A program made the translations under genes and the position numbers. Source: CAYPIE01 sp964410665 (lineage in GTDB: Bacteria > Planctomycetota > Planctomycetia > Gemmatales > Gemmataceae). Taken from it: 64,000 bases of DNA. Below the pieces are notes generated by a model. That model was not told where the DNA came from. It did no database searches and worked only from the letters and a program-made list of their open reading frames with translations. Positions 54,013 to 62,906 of this stretch are shown here, in pieces. The stretch is taken from positions 16,736-80,735 of the forward strand of contig CAYPIE010000020.1 in the NCBI GenBank assembly GCA_964410665.1, given 5' to 3'. Each line of letters begins with the position of its first letter. Position 1 is the stretch's first letter.

Positions 54013-54768
54013 CTAGTTCTCACTAAAAAGAACTGGCAATACGATCAGCATAAAGGCCAGCCCGACAAACAGCGCGAAAAAGACTGCATGGCCGGGCTGG
54101 TACTGTAAGCCGATCCAGAACACCAAGAACCACAACACAAACTGAAACAGATTCAGCACCAGATTGGCGAGCAGAAGATCAGAACGCGGGTTCACCACCT
54201 GGCCGAGCTGGTTCTGTAACATGTAGCGATCGCCATCCACTTCTGCAAACGTCACGGGTTCGATAAACGAACCATCCTGACGCACTGCTTCGAAGCGGAG
54301 CGGTTGACCCTCATGGTCGATTTCGATCGCCGTGACCAACCAGTCTGCTGAAGAGCGGGTAAATACCTCGTCCTGGTTATTGCGATAGGCCTGGTTGCCG
54401 CTGCTGCCCATCGCGCGTTGATAGGGGACACGGCTTTCCTGGCCCGAGCGGCTCGCCCGGATCGCCGTGAACTGGTCAACTTCCTGAATGTCATAGGCAC
54501 TAAAGGTAAAAAAAGTCTGGTAACGATCAGGTGATTGTTGGTCTAAATAGGTCCAAAAGCTGAACAACAGGGTCATGACGGCACTGCTGGCGGCGGCACG
54601 CAGACCCAGCCGCTCCGCCGGTTCACTGTACAAATAGCCTTGAATGACCAGCGATCCCGCCCAGAACAGCACAGTGAGACCGGCGAACAGCAGCAAACTG
54701 ATCCAAAGTAGGGTCACGGCGAGACTCCAGGACTCCGTAAAAAAATCTGACGATGTTTGCCGCCCCAC
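54013..54768 (-). CDS. Membrane protein with extracytoplasmic loop, hypothetical
   Basis: 251 residues. Membrane segments near 15-42 (AVTLLWISLLLFAGLTVLFWA), 58-74, and two at the end (LNLFQFVLWFLVFWIGLQY, AVFFALFVGLAFMLIVLPVLF). A roughly 120-residue soluble loop lies between. The start is GTG 54768 with GGAG about 5 nt upstream. Divergent from the coiled-coil gene. No family recognised. Confidence 0.68.
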   Translation of the reverse strand: MGRQTSSDFFTESWSLAVTLLWISLLLFAGLTVLFWAGSLVIQGYLYSEPAERLGLRAAASSAVMTLLFSFWTYLDQQSPDRYQTFFTFSAYDIQEVDQFTAIRASRSGQESRVPYQRAMGSSGNQAYRNNQDEVFTRSSADWLVTAIEIDHEGQPLRFEAVRQDGSFIEPVTFAEVDGDRYMLQNQLGQVVNPRSDLLLANLVLNLFQFVLWFLVFWIGLQYQPGHAVFFALFVGLAFMLIVLPVLFSEN

Positions 54769-54942
54769 CGGCTGCTCCGATCATCGCTGCTCGCGAAGTG
54801 CCTGGAGACGGGTCTGTGTCCGCGTAAAATACCAGAAAGCCGTTCGCGAATAATACGGAGTGAAGCGCATTGCCGGATTTCGCGTTCACCCGGATTCGCG
54901 TTCTCTATCCAGGAGGAAATATCCTCTCTTGAGGAGCAAGCC

Positions 54943-55710
54943 ATGTGCAAGAAATTACTACTACTGGGGGTGGTCGGCCTGGTCGGGATCGGCATCCTCC
55001 GCAACACCAACATCCCCAGCTATCTAGCGACGGCCTGGAAGAGCGGCGTCGATCAGCTGGAAGAAAGCGTCGATCCCCAATTTGAGCTGGAGCGGATTCG
55101 CTATCAGCTCGACGGGCTGGACCAAGATATTGCCCAAGCCAAGGACGAGCTTGCTTCCCGCATTTATCAGGTCCGCAAACTGGATCAACAGGTGGTCTCC
55201 TTGGAAGAGGAGCTTTATGGAGCTCATCTGGTCCTCAAAGACCGAGCATCCAAGGTCGATGAGGTGGGCGATGCCGACAAGCAAGAGCGGGCCAAGCGAC
55301 GTCTTCAGAGCGATGTGAACAAATACAACGCTCGCATGCGTGAACTCGATGCCAAACGGCAAGAACTCAAAGTGCAAAAGCGGATCCGCGACGCGGTCCA
55401 CGAGCAGTTGGATGCTTTGGTCAGCCAGCAAGACCAGTGGAAGAGCGAGATCGCTCAACTGGAAGCCGAGTGGAAACTGGTCCAGCTTGAACAAATTGAA
55501 AGCGACTATCAGAACGATGACTCTCGGCTCGCGGACATCAAGCAGTCGGTGAATCGTCTGAAGAAGCGGATTGAACAGGACCGGATTCGGATTAACTTGG
55601 ATGAAGAGTATGACCCGGATGCAGTGCGTCACAAGAGCGGTGAGGAGATTGTGCGTGGGTTGCGGCCACCGACTCCTAATGGCCACGAGAATGTGAATCG
55701 CAACGACTGA
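54943..55710 (+). CDS. Coiled-coil protein with N-terminal membrane anchor, hypothetical
   Basis: 255 residues. A short hydrophobic start (KLLLLGVVGLVGIGIL) is followed by a heptad-like Leu/Glu/Lys region for most of the protein (about residues 45-220), with an acidic C-terminus. It resembles PspA- or DUF-type envelope coiled coils in layout only. ATG 54943 has GAGGAG 6-7 nt upstream; the frame is open to 54757 but that part has no features. A strong terminator follows. Confidence 0.78.
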   Translation: MCKKLLLLGVVGLVGIGILRNTNIPSYLATAWKSGVDQLEESVDPQFELERIRYQLDGLDQDIAQAKDELASRIYQVRKLDQQVVSLEEELYGAHLVLKDRASKVDEVGDADKQERAKRRLQSDVNKYNARMRELDAKRQELKVQKRIRDAVHEQLDALVSQQDQWKSEIAQLEAEWKLVQLEQIESDYQNDDSRLADIKQSVNRLKKRIEQDRIRINLDEEYDPDAVRHKSGEEIVRGLRPPTPNGHENVNRND

Positions 55711-55751
55711 TCATTCGCGTCGAAACAGTGAGCGAGTTCGATTTGTTCTGG

Positions 55752-55793
55752 GATCCCACGCCCTCATGCAATGGTGGCGTGGGATCTTTTTTT
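55752..55793 (+). terminator. Strong Rho-independent terminator before the signalling operon
   Basis: GATCCCACGCC (55752-55762) pairs with GGCGTGGGATC (55776-55786), loop 13 nt, followed by seven T residues. It separates the coiled-coil gene from the FHA operon. Confidence 0.93.
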
Positions 55794-55799
55794 CCTGTT

Positions 55800-55808
55800 T
55801 GCTATAAT
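55800..55808 (+). promoter_or_regulatory. Extended -10 promoter of the FHA-kinase operon
   Basis: TGCTATAAT: consensus TATAAT at 55803-55808 with the TGN extension just before it. No good -35, as expected for extended -10 promoters. The FHA gene starts about 50 bp downstream. Confidence 0.65.
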
Positions 55809-55857
55809 GCAAACTGGGTATTTTTGTGGTTGGCGAAGCTGATGGTTACCTCCTCGA

Positions 55858-57255
55858 ATGCCGCTTGAAGCCTGGTTGCTTTATCGCCGCGGATTGGAAG
55901 CCATTCAAAACGGCCAGTTGCAGGAAGCCGAGGAGTCCTTGGCGTTGCTTACGCAGCGTGGGGATCGTCGGGCCAGCAAACTGCGTGAGCGTTTGGTCAG
56001 TGCCTATCTACAGAGTGCCGAGAAACACCATTATCACGATGACGATGAGGGGGCCTGGGCGGATTTACTCAAGGCTGAGGCCCATGCTCCGCACGGCGTC
56101 GAAGTGTTGCAGATGCGTGATCGGTTGGTCAATCTCGGCTTAGCTCAACTGCGGGCATTGCTTGAGCATGCTCTCCCGGGGCAAGCTTGTGAGGTGCTAT
56201 CGCAGCTGCAGGCTCGCTCGGTTCGTCATCCTGATTTGCCCGTGTTGCATGAAATTGCCCGCGACTGGTTGCTGGCTCAAGACATGGCCGAGCGCGGCGA
56301 CTTTGCGCTCGCCATTCAAACGCTCAAGGGGGTGCACGCGCGGTTGAACGGTCAAGCGTGTAATCCGACCGGCTTACAGGATGCATTGACCCGGCTCACG
56401 GCGACGCATCTGAATTACGAAGAGGTGCGTGCCCGGGTGCAAGATGCGGTGGCTCAGAGGGATTGGCGTCAAGTGATGCATCAGGCCGAGGCAGGCATTG
56501 TGTTGGCCCCGCGCAACCCCGAGTTCCACCAGTTGCGCGGGCGAGCTTGGGAAGCCATGGCCTATCCCGGCCAGCAGACAATCACCCATGCCCCGTCGCT
56601 GTCGATGGTGCCGCCTGCGTCCGTGAATGGCAGCGTGACCGAGTCGGGTGTGCGACGCTTTCTGTTGTGGGTCGATGGGGTGGGCGGCTTTTTGGTTTGT
56701 TTGGCCCCGCGGATTAGCCTAGGTCAGGCAGGGTTGGAACGTTCGGTGGATGTGCCAATCTATGCCGACCTCTCCCGCTTCCACGCCTGCTTGATTCGCG
56801 ACCCGGAAGGCTATTTGCTCGAAGGTCCCCGCCATATTCTGGTCAATGGGATGCCCGTCGAGGGCCGGCAATGGCTTTCGGTTCAGGACCGGATCACGCT
56901 GGGGCGTTCCTGCCAGTTTATCTTCCAGTGCCCAGTGCCGATCAGTACGACGGCTTTGTTGCAGCTGGTCAGTGGTCATCGCATGCCCCTGGGAGTCGAT
57001 GGCGTGTTGTTGATGGCCGAGAATGTAATCTTGGGCCCTGGTCAGGGGTCGCATGTTGCGATACCGAGTTTGAGCCAACCCATCATTCTCACTCGGGCGG
57101 CCAGCGATCAGCTCCGTGTCTCCTTCCCTGGACGCTACTGCATGGACGGCCAGACGGTCGAAGGCCAGCAGCCTCTGAGCCTCGGTACCAATGTCTGGGA
57201 CGACCACTTCAGCTTTGCCGTAGAGCCCATCGACGAACGTCTCGGTGCAATCTAG
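55858..57255 (+). CDS. TPR-like protein with two FHA-type domains
   Basis: 465 residues. The N-terminal half is helical with repeat-like segments (LEAIQNGQLQEAEESLALL) as in TPR proteins. The second half has a FHA-type region with PRISLGQAG and YADLSRFHACLIRDPEGYLLEG (G-x-x-S/R-x-H pattern), about residues 275-360. A second, weaker one lies near 370-450 (GVDGVLLMAENVILGPGQGSHVAIP). FHA domains bind phosphothreonine, so the kinase encoded next is the obvious partner. ATG 55858. Confidence 0.82.
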   Translation: MPLEAWLLYRRGLEAIQNGQLQEAEESLALLTQRGDRRASKLRERLVSAYLQSAEKHHYHDDDEGAWADLLKAEAHAPHGVEVLQMRDRLVNLGLAQLRALLEHALPGQACEVLSQLQARSVRHPDLPVLHEIARDWLLAQDMAERGDFALAIQTLKGVHARLNGQACNPTGLQDALTRLTATHLNYEEVRARVQDAVAQRDWRQVMHQAEAGIVLAPRNPEFHQLRGRAWEAMAYPGQQTITHAPSLSMVPPASVNGSVTESGVRRFLLWVDGVGGFLVCLAPRISLGQAGLERSVDVPIYADLSRFHACLIRDPEGYLLEGPRHILVNGMPVEGRQWLSVQDRITLGRSCQFIFQCPVPISTTALLQLVSGHRMPLGVDGVLLMAENVILGPGQGSHVAIPSLSQPIILTRAASDQLRVSFPGRYCMDGQTVEGQQPLSLGTNVWDDHFSFAVEPIDERLGAI

Positions 57256-57338
57256 GGCCGGCAGCAACGAACAAAGGGTAGAGAAAGCAATCCTCGGCAT
57301 CCCCACCCCGGATGCGTGATCTTCGATTGAGGCGGTCG

Positions 57339-58970
57339 ATGAAGTTCCGATACCGATGCGGGCAACGCCCCCTGGACGGTTACACGATCAAGCGCGGCGT
57401 CGGTGCTGGCGGCTTTGGCGAGGTCTATTTTGCCCTCAGCGATGCGGGCAAAGAAGTGGCCTTGAAATTGATCCTGGCCCACACCGATACCGAGATCCGT
57501 GGCGTTGCCCAATGTCTCAACTTCAAGCACCCCCATCTGGTCCATCTGTATGATCTGCGGCGCGACAGCGAACGCAACCGATGGTTGGTGATGGAATATG
57601 TCCAGGGCGAGTCCCTCGACCAAGCGATCCGCCGGCATCCCCATGGGCTGCCCGAGCCGCTGGCACGCGAATGGTTTCTTGCCATCGCCGATGCGGTGCA
57701 TTATCTGCACGATCATGGCGTGGTGCATCGCGATCTCAAGCCGGCGAACATCTTTATTGAGCACGGGAACGTCAAGATCGGCGATTATGGGCTATGTAAG
57801 GCAATTAGCGAGAGTCAGCAGATCTCGCAAACCCAACATGTTGGTACCGTTCAATATATGGCCCCGGAGATCGGCAAAGGCGAGTATAACCGTACCATCG
57901 ATGTCTATTCTTGCGGGGTGATCCTGTACGAGATGCTGTCGGGCAAACTGCCCTTTCACGGGGATACTGCCAGCGAAATTCTAATGAAGCATTTGACCAC
58001 CGAACCGGATCTCGAACCCTTGCCAGAGGCGTACCGCCCGATTGTCCGGAAGGCACTGGCCAAAGCGCATGCGCAGCGTTATTCCGATCTAGGCCAGATG
58101 GCCGCCGCCGTACGCCAACTCCATGAAGCAACCTCAACCACGTCGCTGACCATGGAAACCTCGCCGGGACGACAGCTGGGGCCGCCACCGACAAGCCGTA
58201 CGCCAACCCCGATGGCCTTGCCGACGCCGAGTAACCAGCTGGTGGAACGTCCGGTGGCAGCTCCGTTGCCACGTTCGGAGGACATACCGGTGTCACCCGA
58301 GCGGATGGGTGTTCGTAGCCTGGAACGACTGGTGGACTTGTCCGGCTCTCTAGCGGGCACGGCGATCTTGGCGGGGCTTGCTCCGTTGGCCAGTGTGCTG
58401 TTCTTCAGCAACCTGAGTGTATACACATTAGGATGGGTTTATGTGGTGACTCTGGCCATGTGCTGGGCGGTACAGATTCCGAGTCGCTTGCTCTGGGTAC
58501 GGCCACGTAGCCGCACGTCTGGGCGACGCATGTTGATGGGCAGCTTGGGAGTGTTGGTCGGACTCACCGCTTACTGGATCGAGGGCTGGGGCTGGCCACG
58601 GTTGGCTTGGAGTTACGATCTGCCACCGCTCCCGGAACGGAGTCAGCTCGGCGGTTTCTTCGATCTGGCTGGTCCCGCCTGGCAGGTTGGACTGTCCTAT
58701 CCGCTGTTTTTTGCCTTATTATTTGCCTATCTCAACTGGTGGCACTGGGCGGATCGCCATCGGAAACATCGATTTGCTTTGTATCCGACCCTGGCGACGT
58801 TGTTTTGGACGGGCCTCTTGTGGTTGGTCTGGGACTGGGTGTTTCAGCGGCCACCGGTCGAGGTGCTGTTGATCGCGCCGCTCGCAGCGGCCATCGTCCA
58901 ATTGACCAGCCCGTGGACGCCACCTCCCCCACCCAAGCCGCGGCGCTACCGACTTCGACTGGGCCAATAA
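57339..58970 (+). CDS. Ser/Thr protein kinase with C-terminal polytopic membrane domain
   Basis: 543 residues. G-loop GVGAGGFGEVY (20-30), Lys43 in ALKL, HRDLKPANIF with catalytic Asp (130-139), DYG in place of DFG (149-151) and APE (175-177). The kinase domain ends near residue 265. A Pro/Thr linker then leads to about six membrane segments (near 328-354, 362-385, 394-412, 440-462, 473-496 and 505-525), an unusual architecture for a bacterial kinase. Start ATG 57339, with GAGGCGG upstream; ATG 57312 is the alternative. It follows the double-FHA protein. Confidence 0.9.
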   Translation: MKFRYRCGQRPLDGYTIKRGVGAGGFGEVYFALSDAGKEVALKLILAHTDTEIRGVAQCLNFKHPHLVHLYDLRRDSERNRWLVMEYVQGESLDQAIRRHPHGLPEPLAREWFLAIADAVHYLHDHGVVHRDLKPANIFIEHGNVKIGDYGLCKAISESQQISQTQHVGTVQYMAPEIGKGEYNRTIDVYSCGVILYEMLSGKLPFHGDTASEILMKHLTTEPDLEPLPEAYRPIVRKALAKAHAQRYSDLGQMAAAVRQLHEATSTTSLTMETSPGRQLGPPPTSRTPTPMALPTPSNQLVERPVAAPLPRSEDIPVSPERMGVRSLERLVDLSGSLAGTAILAGLAPLASVLFFSNLSVYTLGWVYVVTLAMCWAVQIPSRLLWVRPRSRTSGRRMLMGSLGVLVGLTAYWIEGWGWPRLAWSYDLPPLPERSQLGGFFDLAGPAWQVGLSYPLFFALLFAYLNWWHWADRHRKHRFALYPTLATLFWTGLLWLVWDWVFQRPPVEVLLIAPLAAAIVQLTSPWTPPPPPKPRRYRLRLGQ

Positions 58971-58985
58971 CTCGGAGATGGCACG

Positions 58986-59591
58986 ATGATGCGTTTGGTG
59001 TTGGTACTACTAGGCCTGGTTGGGATGGGCCTGCTCGCCAATACATGGGTCGAGGCAGGGGATGTGGACATTGCCTTGGAGAATCAACATCTCCCGGTGC
59101 CACTCGACGAGCAGCCGCTCAGCTTCCGGAAAGAAGGATTTGGCTCGGAGCGAGAGGTGGCCGAGCTGGATGCCTTGCGCAAGGCCCAACTGCGGATCCA
59201 GGTCCATTTTCGACAACATCTCGAGCCCCCAATCTACCAGCGACCGAGCGTGGAGCAGATCCGCGAGACGATGTTGGTCTCCAGTGTCCCCCTTGGGGAG
59301 CTTGCGACCACCTCCAAAGACCGTGGCGTGCTCGTGGACAGCGATGCCGCCCCGTATACGGTCCAACTCGAGTTTGAACTCACCCCCGACCACATTCGCC
59401 AGTACCGGGCCCTGGACCGCATGATGCGGCTTGGCCTGTACCTCGGCGGCATCGTCGTACTTTGCGGGGCCTTGTGGCTGTTTGCCCGTGTCGATCAATG
59501 GACCGGTGGCTATTTACCCCGCTGGGTCGGCCTCGGACTGGGTGCGGTCTTGCTCGCAGCACTGTTAATGGTTGTGCTCGCTCCCCTATAG
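58986..59591 (+). CDS. Membrane protein downstream of kinase, hypothetical
   Basis: 201 residues. N-terminal signal or membrane segment (LVLVLLGLVGMGLLANTW), a soluble middle with charged segments (RKEGFGSEREVAELDALRKAQL), then two membrane segments near 147-170 (LGLYLGGIVVLCGALWLFA) and 180-200. It starts 16 nt after the kinase with GGAGATGG upstream, so it is operonic. No family recognised. It may be a substrate or partner of the kinase. Confidence 0.78.
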   Translation: MMRLVLVLLGLVGMGLLANTWVEAGDVDIALENQHLPVPLDEQPLSFRKEGFGSEREVAELDALRKAQLRIQVHFRQHLEPPIYQRPSVEQIRETMLVSSVPLGELATTSKDRGVLVDSDAAPYTVQLEFELTPDHIRQYRALDRMMRLGLYLGGIVVLCGALWLFARVDQWTGGYLPRWVGLGLGAVLLAALLMVVLAPL

Positions 59592-59694
59592 TGAGAGCGG
59601 ATGCTCGCCGGCCGGCTTGCTCTCCAATCTGATCGTTGGCAGGTTGGCCGCATACAATCAGCGGGGACACCCTCGAGCCCACTTCTAAGCCCGC

Positions 59695-61357
59695 ATTTCC
59701 CAGATGACGCATGAAGGTCGAGTTTCTTGTTGCGCACAAGGCAAGCCGGAGCAATGCTTTACGCAAGATTGTCGTCTGCCCGACCGGGGATAGCCATGGG
59801 TGAGAGCAAGAAACCGCCTCTGCGTGTCCAGTTTGACCGCCAGATCAAACTGGAATTCCACGGAGCGAAACTGACCAGCGACGCCGGCCTGTTCGCCCAT
59901 CGTGAGCTAGACGAAGCCCTCGGACTGACGTGCATGGCCTTCGACGTCCTTAACGACACTCGTACCGGCTTGAATACCCGGCACGACCTCCAAGCCTTGT
60001 TACGACAGTCCGTCTACGGCCGTCTCGCGGGCTACGAGGACGTCAACGACGCCGACCGCCTCCGCCACGATCCGGTCAGCGGAACGATCGTGGGCGGTCA
60101 ACCCGAAGGGCGGCCGGCCGCGTCCGCCAGCGAAATGGCACGGTTCGAGACACAGACCCTCAGCACCCCGGAGAACCTCCGGGCGTTGATGGACCTCAGC
60201 GGCAAGTGGATCGACCGCGCCCACCGACACCGCAAGCTCGACAAGATCGTCCTCGACATGGACAGTTCCGTCAGTGAAACCTACGGGGAACAACAGGGCA
60301 GCGCCGACAACGGCCATTTCGGTCAGACCTGTTCCCACCCGCTGTTCCTGTTCAACCCGTACGGGGATCTCGAGCGGGCCATGCTCCGGCGCGGCAACCA
60401 CCACTCCGCCAAGTTCTGGCGGGCCGCCTTGCGGCCGGTGGTCGATCGGTATCGGGACTGCCACGTCCCCAAATTCTTTCGGGGCGACGCCGCCTTCGCC
60501 GACCCGGCCCTCTACGGCTACCTAGAGGCCGAAGGGTTCGGTTACGTGATCCGCCTGAGATCCAACGCGGTGTTGCAGGGCGAGATCGCCCACATGATGA
60601 CTCGGCCGGTGGGCCGCCTTTCCCGTCGGCCGAAGGTATTCCACCACGCCTTCCTTACCGAGCGGGGACTTGGGATCAGCCTCGTCGGGTGATCGCCAGA
60701 GTCGCCTGGCACGCCGGGGAGTTGTTCCCCCGGTCGGCTTCCTGGTGACCAACCTGGACTGGTCGCCGCAGAAGGTGGCCCGGTTCTACGACCGCAGGGG
60801 CACGGCCGAGCAGTGGATCAAGGAAGGCAAACAGGCCCTGAAGTGGACGAAACTCTCCTGCCGCCGGTTCAAGGACAACCAGGCCCGGCTGCAACTGTTC
60901 GCCCTGGCTTACAACCTGGGCAACTTCGTGCGAACGTTGGCGCTGCCGGGGGCGGTGAAGCACTGGAGCTTGACGACCTTGCGGGAGAGACTGATCAAGA
61001 CCGGAGCCAAGGTCGTCCGGCATGCCCGTTACGTGACGTTCCAGTTGGCCGAGGTGGCGGTGCCCCGGAAGCTGTTCGCCCAGATCCTCCGCCGGATCGG
61101 CCGGTTGCGTCCGGCGTGGGCACCCGGGTGAGCCGCACCCGATGGGTGGAGCCGTACGGTTGTGACGACAACCGCGGGGACGGTTCGTCCGGAGGGCTGG
61201 ATGGAAGCCGGCGGGGCCAATGCGGGCCGCAATGGCGTGGATTTGCGAACTCCGCGGTGGGCTCGCGGACGGAAAAAGAGGGGAAGATGGTTGCGGAGCG
61301 GCATCCGAGTGGTTAACCTGCCCGGCGGAGATGGTGGGAGAGATCCATCTGGGAAAT
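59695..61357 (+). mobile_element. IS1380-type insertion sequence (degenerate)
   Basis: Left and right inverted repeats carry ATTTCCCAGATG (59695-59706) and CATCTGGGAAAT (61346-61357); the true ends may extend a few bases outward. The interval, about 1.66 kb, fits the family's usual size. The transposase gene covers 59796-61131. Long non-coding sequence (61132-61345) lies between the transposase stop and the right end. The right end is 51 bp before the next gene's start. Confidence 0.8.
59796..61131 (+). pseudogene. IS1380 family transposase, interrupted by two single-base deletions
   Basis: The first part starts GESKKPPLRVQFDRQIKLEFHG and carries VLDMDSSVSETYGEQQGS with the catalytic-type Asp. 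The last part has FYDRRGTAEQWIKEGKQALKWT and SCRRFKDNQARLQLFALAYNLGNF, typical of the family. Reading continues only if one base is added near 60655 (restoring FLYRAGTWDQPRRVIARVAWHAG) and another near 60732 (restoring FPRVGFLVTN). As written, no intact protein results. Sequencing error is a less likely alternative. Confidence 0.85.
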
Positions 61358-61407
61358 CTCCAGTAACAATATCCCTGCCCGAAACTCTGTTCACCCGAGT
61401 CCCTTCC

Positions 61408-62322
61408 ATGCGCCGACAATTTCTGATGGTGGGGTTGCTGCTCGCTGCTGTGCTTGGTTGCTCGAAGGAGCCCCCCACTCCGATTCCGAACTCTACCGAG
61501 CCCGGAGCCCAACCTTCGGGGCAAACCCTGGACCCGAATGCCACTTACACGATTACATTCCGCGGAGTGAAAAAAGGCGACCGTCATCGGATCGTGAAAG
61601 CACGCGACGCCACGGCCGAGATCACGAACCAGGACGCCAAGACAACCGAGACGAAGAAGGAAGAGTTTCGCTACGACTACACCGAGACGATCCTGGAGAC
61701 TTCGCCCGACGAACCCCGGCCGACCAAGGTGACTCGGGTCTATACCATCGCCCGGAAGAACGGCCCCGACGGGAAACAGCAGAACGCCTCATACGTCGGC
61801 AAGACGATCACCATCGAGCGATACCTGCAGGGTTACAAGTACTCCGTCGAAGGCGAATCCCTGCCACCGCTCGAGCAGCACGAGATCGCCGAGGACTTTG
61901 TGAAAGGCTCGTGGAAACTGGACAACAACCTGCCCGACAAACCCGTCAAGGTCGGTGACCAGTGGGAAGTGGATTTCGCTTCGATCACGTCCATCGCGGG
62001 CGCACCGCAGAAGGGCCTGGACATAGAGAAGAGTAAGATCACCGGCAGGCTCGTCCGGGTCTACGAGAAGGACGGCCGGCGGTGGGGCGTGATCGAGTTG
62101 AAGATTCTGATGGTGATCGACACCGTCGCCACCAACGGTTCGCCGATCAAGGGCGAGGTGACCACCACTGGCAAATTCGAGATCGTCATCGACGGGTCCT
62201 CACGGGAGGGCAAGATGACCATGGACTTAAAGAGCGTGCTCGACAACCGGAATTCCACCGGCCAGCGTATGCACACGACCATCCAAGGTACCGAGGAACG
62301 GTCCATCAGCCCGGCGGAGTGA
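61408..62322 (+). CDS. Secreted lipoprotein of unknown function
   Basis: 304 residues. Signal peptide VGLLLAAVLGC with lipobox (AVLGC, Cys18), then a Pro/Thr-rich linker and a beta-rich domain. Repeated phrases are TRVYTIARKNGPD, KVGDQWEVDF and EVTTTGKFEIVIDGSSREGK. No known domain. ATG 61408 has no good ribosome-binding site. The frame is open to 61162 across the IS right end, which is spurious. The IS inserted about 50 bp upstream may have replaced its native promoter. Confidence 0.8.
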   Translation: MRRQFLMVGLLLAAVLGCSKEPPTPIPNSTEPGAQPSGQTLDPNATYTITFRGVKKGDRHRIVKARDATAEITNQDAKTTETKKEEFRYDYTETILETSPDEPRPTKVTRVYTIARKNGPDGKQQNASYVGKTITIERYLQGYKYSVEGESLPPLEQHEIAEDFVKGSWKLDNNLPDKPVKVGDQWEVDFASITSIAGAPQKGLDIEKSKITGRLVRVYEKDGRRWGVIELKILMVIDTVATNGSPIKGEVTTTGKFEIVIDGSSREGKMTMDLKSVLDNRNSTGQRMHTTIQGTEERSISPAE

Positions 62323-62323
62323 C

Positions 62324-62783
62324 ATGGCGACCTTGTTTCACACATCTGGGGTGGCGGTACTCATCTGCGTCAGCGGGCTGGCGGCCCAGCCGTCGAGTCC
62401 CTGGGCCGAAATCCACGTGGTTGATTCCGATTTATGATTCTCTCGGTGCAGTGGGGGTGGGCTCCTGCCTGGCACTCGCGGCCGAGCGTGCCGAAGAGGA
62501 GAAGAACTACCTTACCTACTTACGCTCCGCTCTGCTCACGATCTCGCTTGCGGATGGGTTTGGCGACTGGCGCGACACAATCGTGTGGCTTGGTAGGCTC
62601 CACGATGAAGCTCGGGCACGCGGGATCGATCCTCGGCCTCACTTCGAAGAGGTTGCAGCGCTGTCTGATTGCGAGAACCAGCACGGGATTTCGGAGATGT
62701 CAACACGTGAGCTCTTCCTCCTGGCAGGTGGGGGGTTGATGAGGGATGAAGGCGGAAGAAAAACGCGACGCCAATCGAGTTGA
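62324..62783 (+). pseudogene. Disrupted gene: signal-peptide ORF joined to an out-of-frame fragment
   Basis: ATG 62324 (GGAG before it, 1 nt after the previous stop) encodes 37 residues with a signal-like SGVAVLICVSGLAAQPSS and stops at 62437. From about 62415 a different frame encodes a protein-like stretch (DSLGAVGVGSCLALAAERAEE, then SALLTISLADGFGDWRDTIVW) to the stop at 62783, without a start codon. It looks like the joining of two truncated genes by a deletion. Confidence 0.6.
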
Positions 62784-62906
62784 GTTCGGCCGAGGCAGAA
62801 CGACCCCGCTCAGCAGCGGCGGGGGCCGAGTCAGCTACACGTTACGAAAAAGCCGATATGCCCCCGCCGTCTGCTGCAGTGTCTGGTTCGAGACAGGAGG
62901 CAATCG

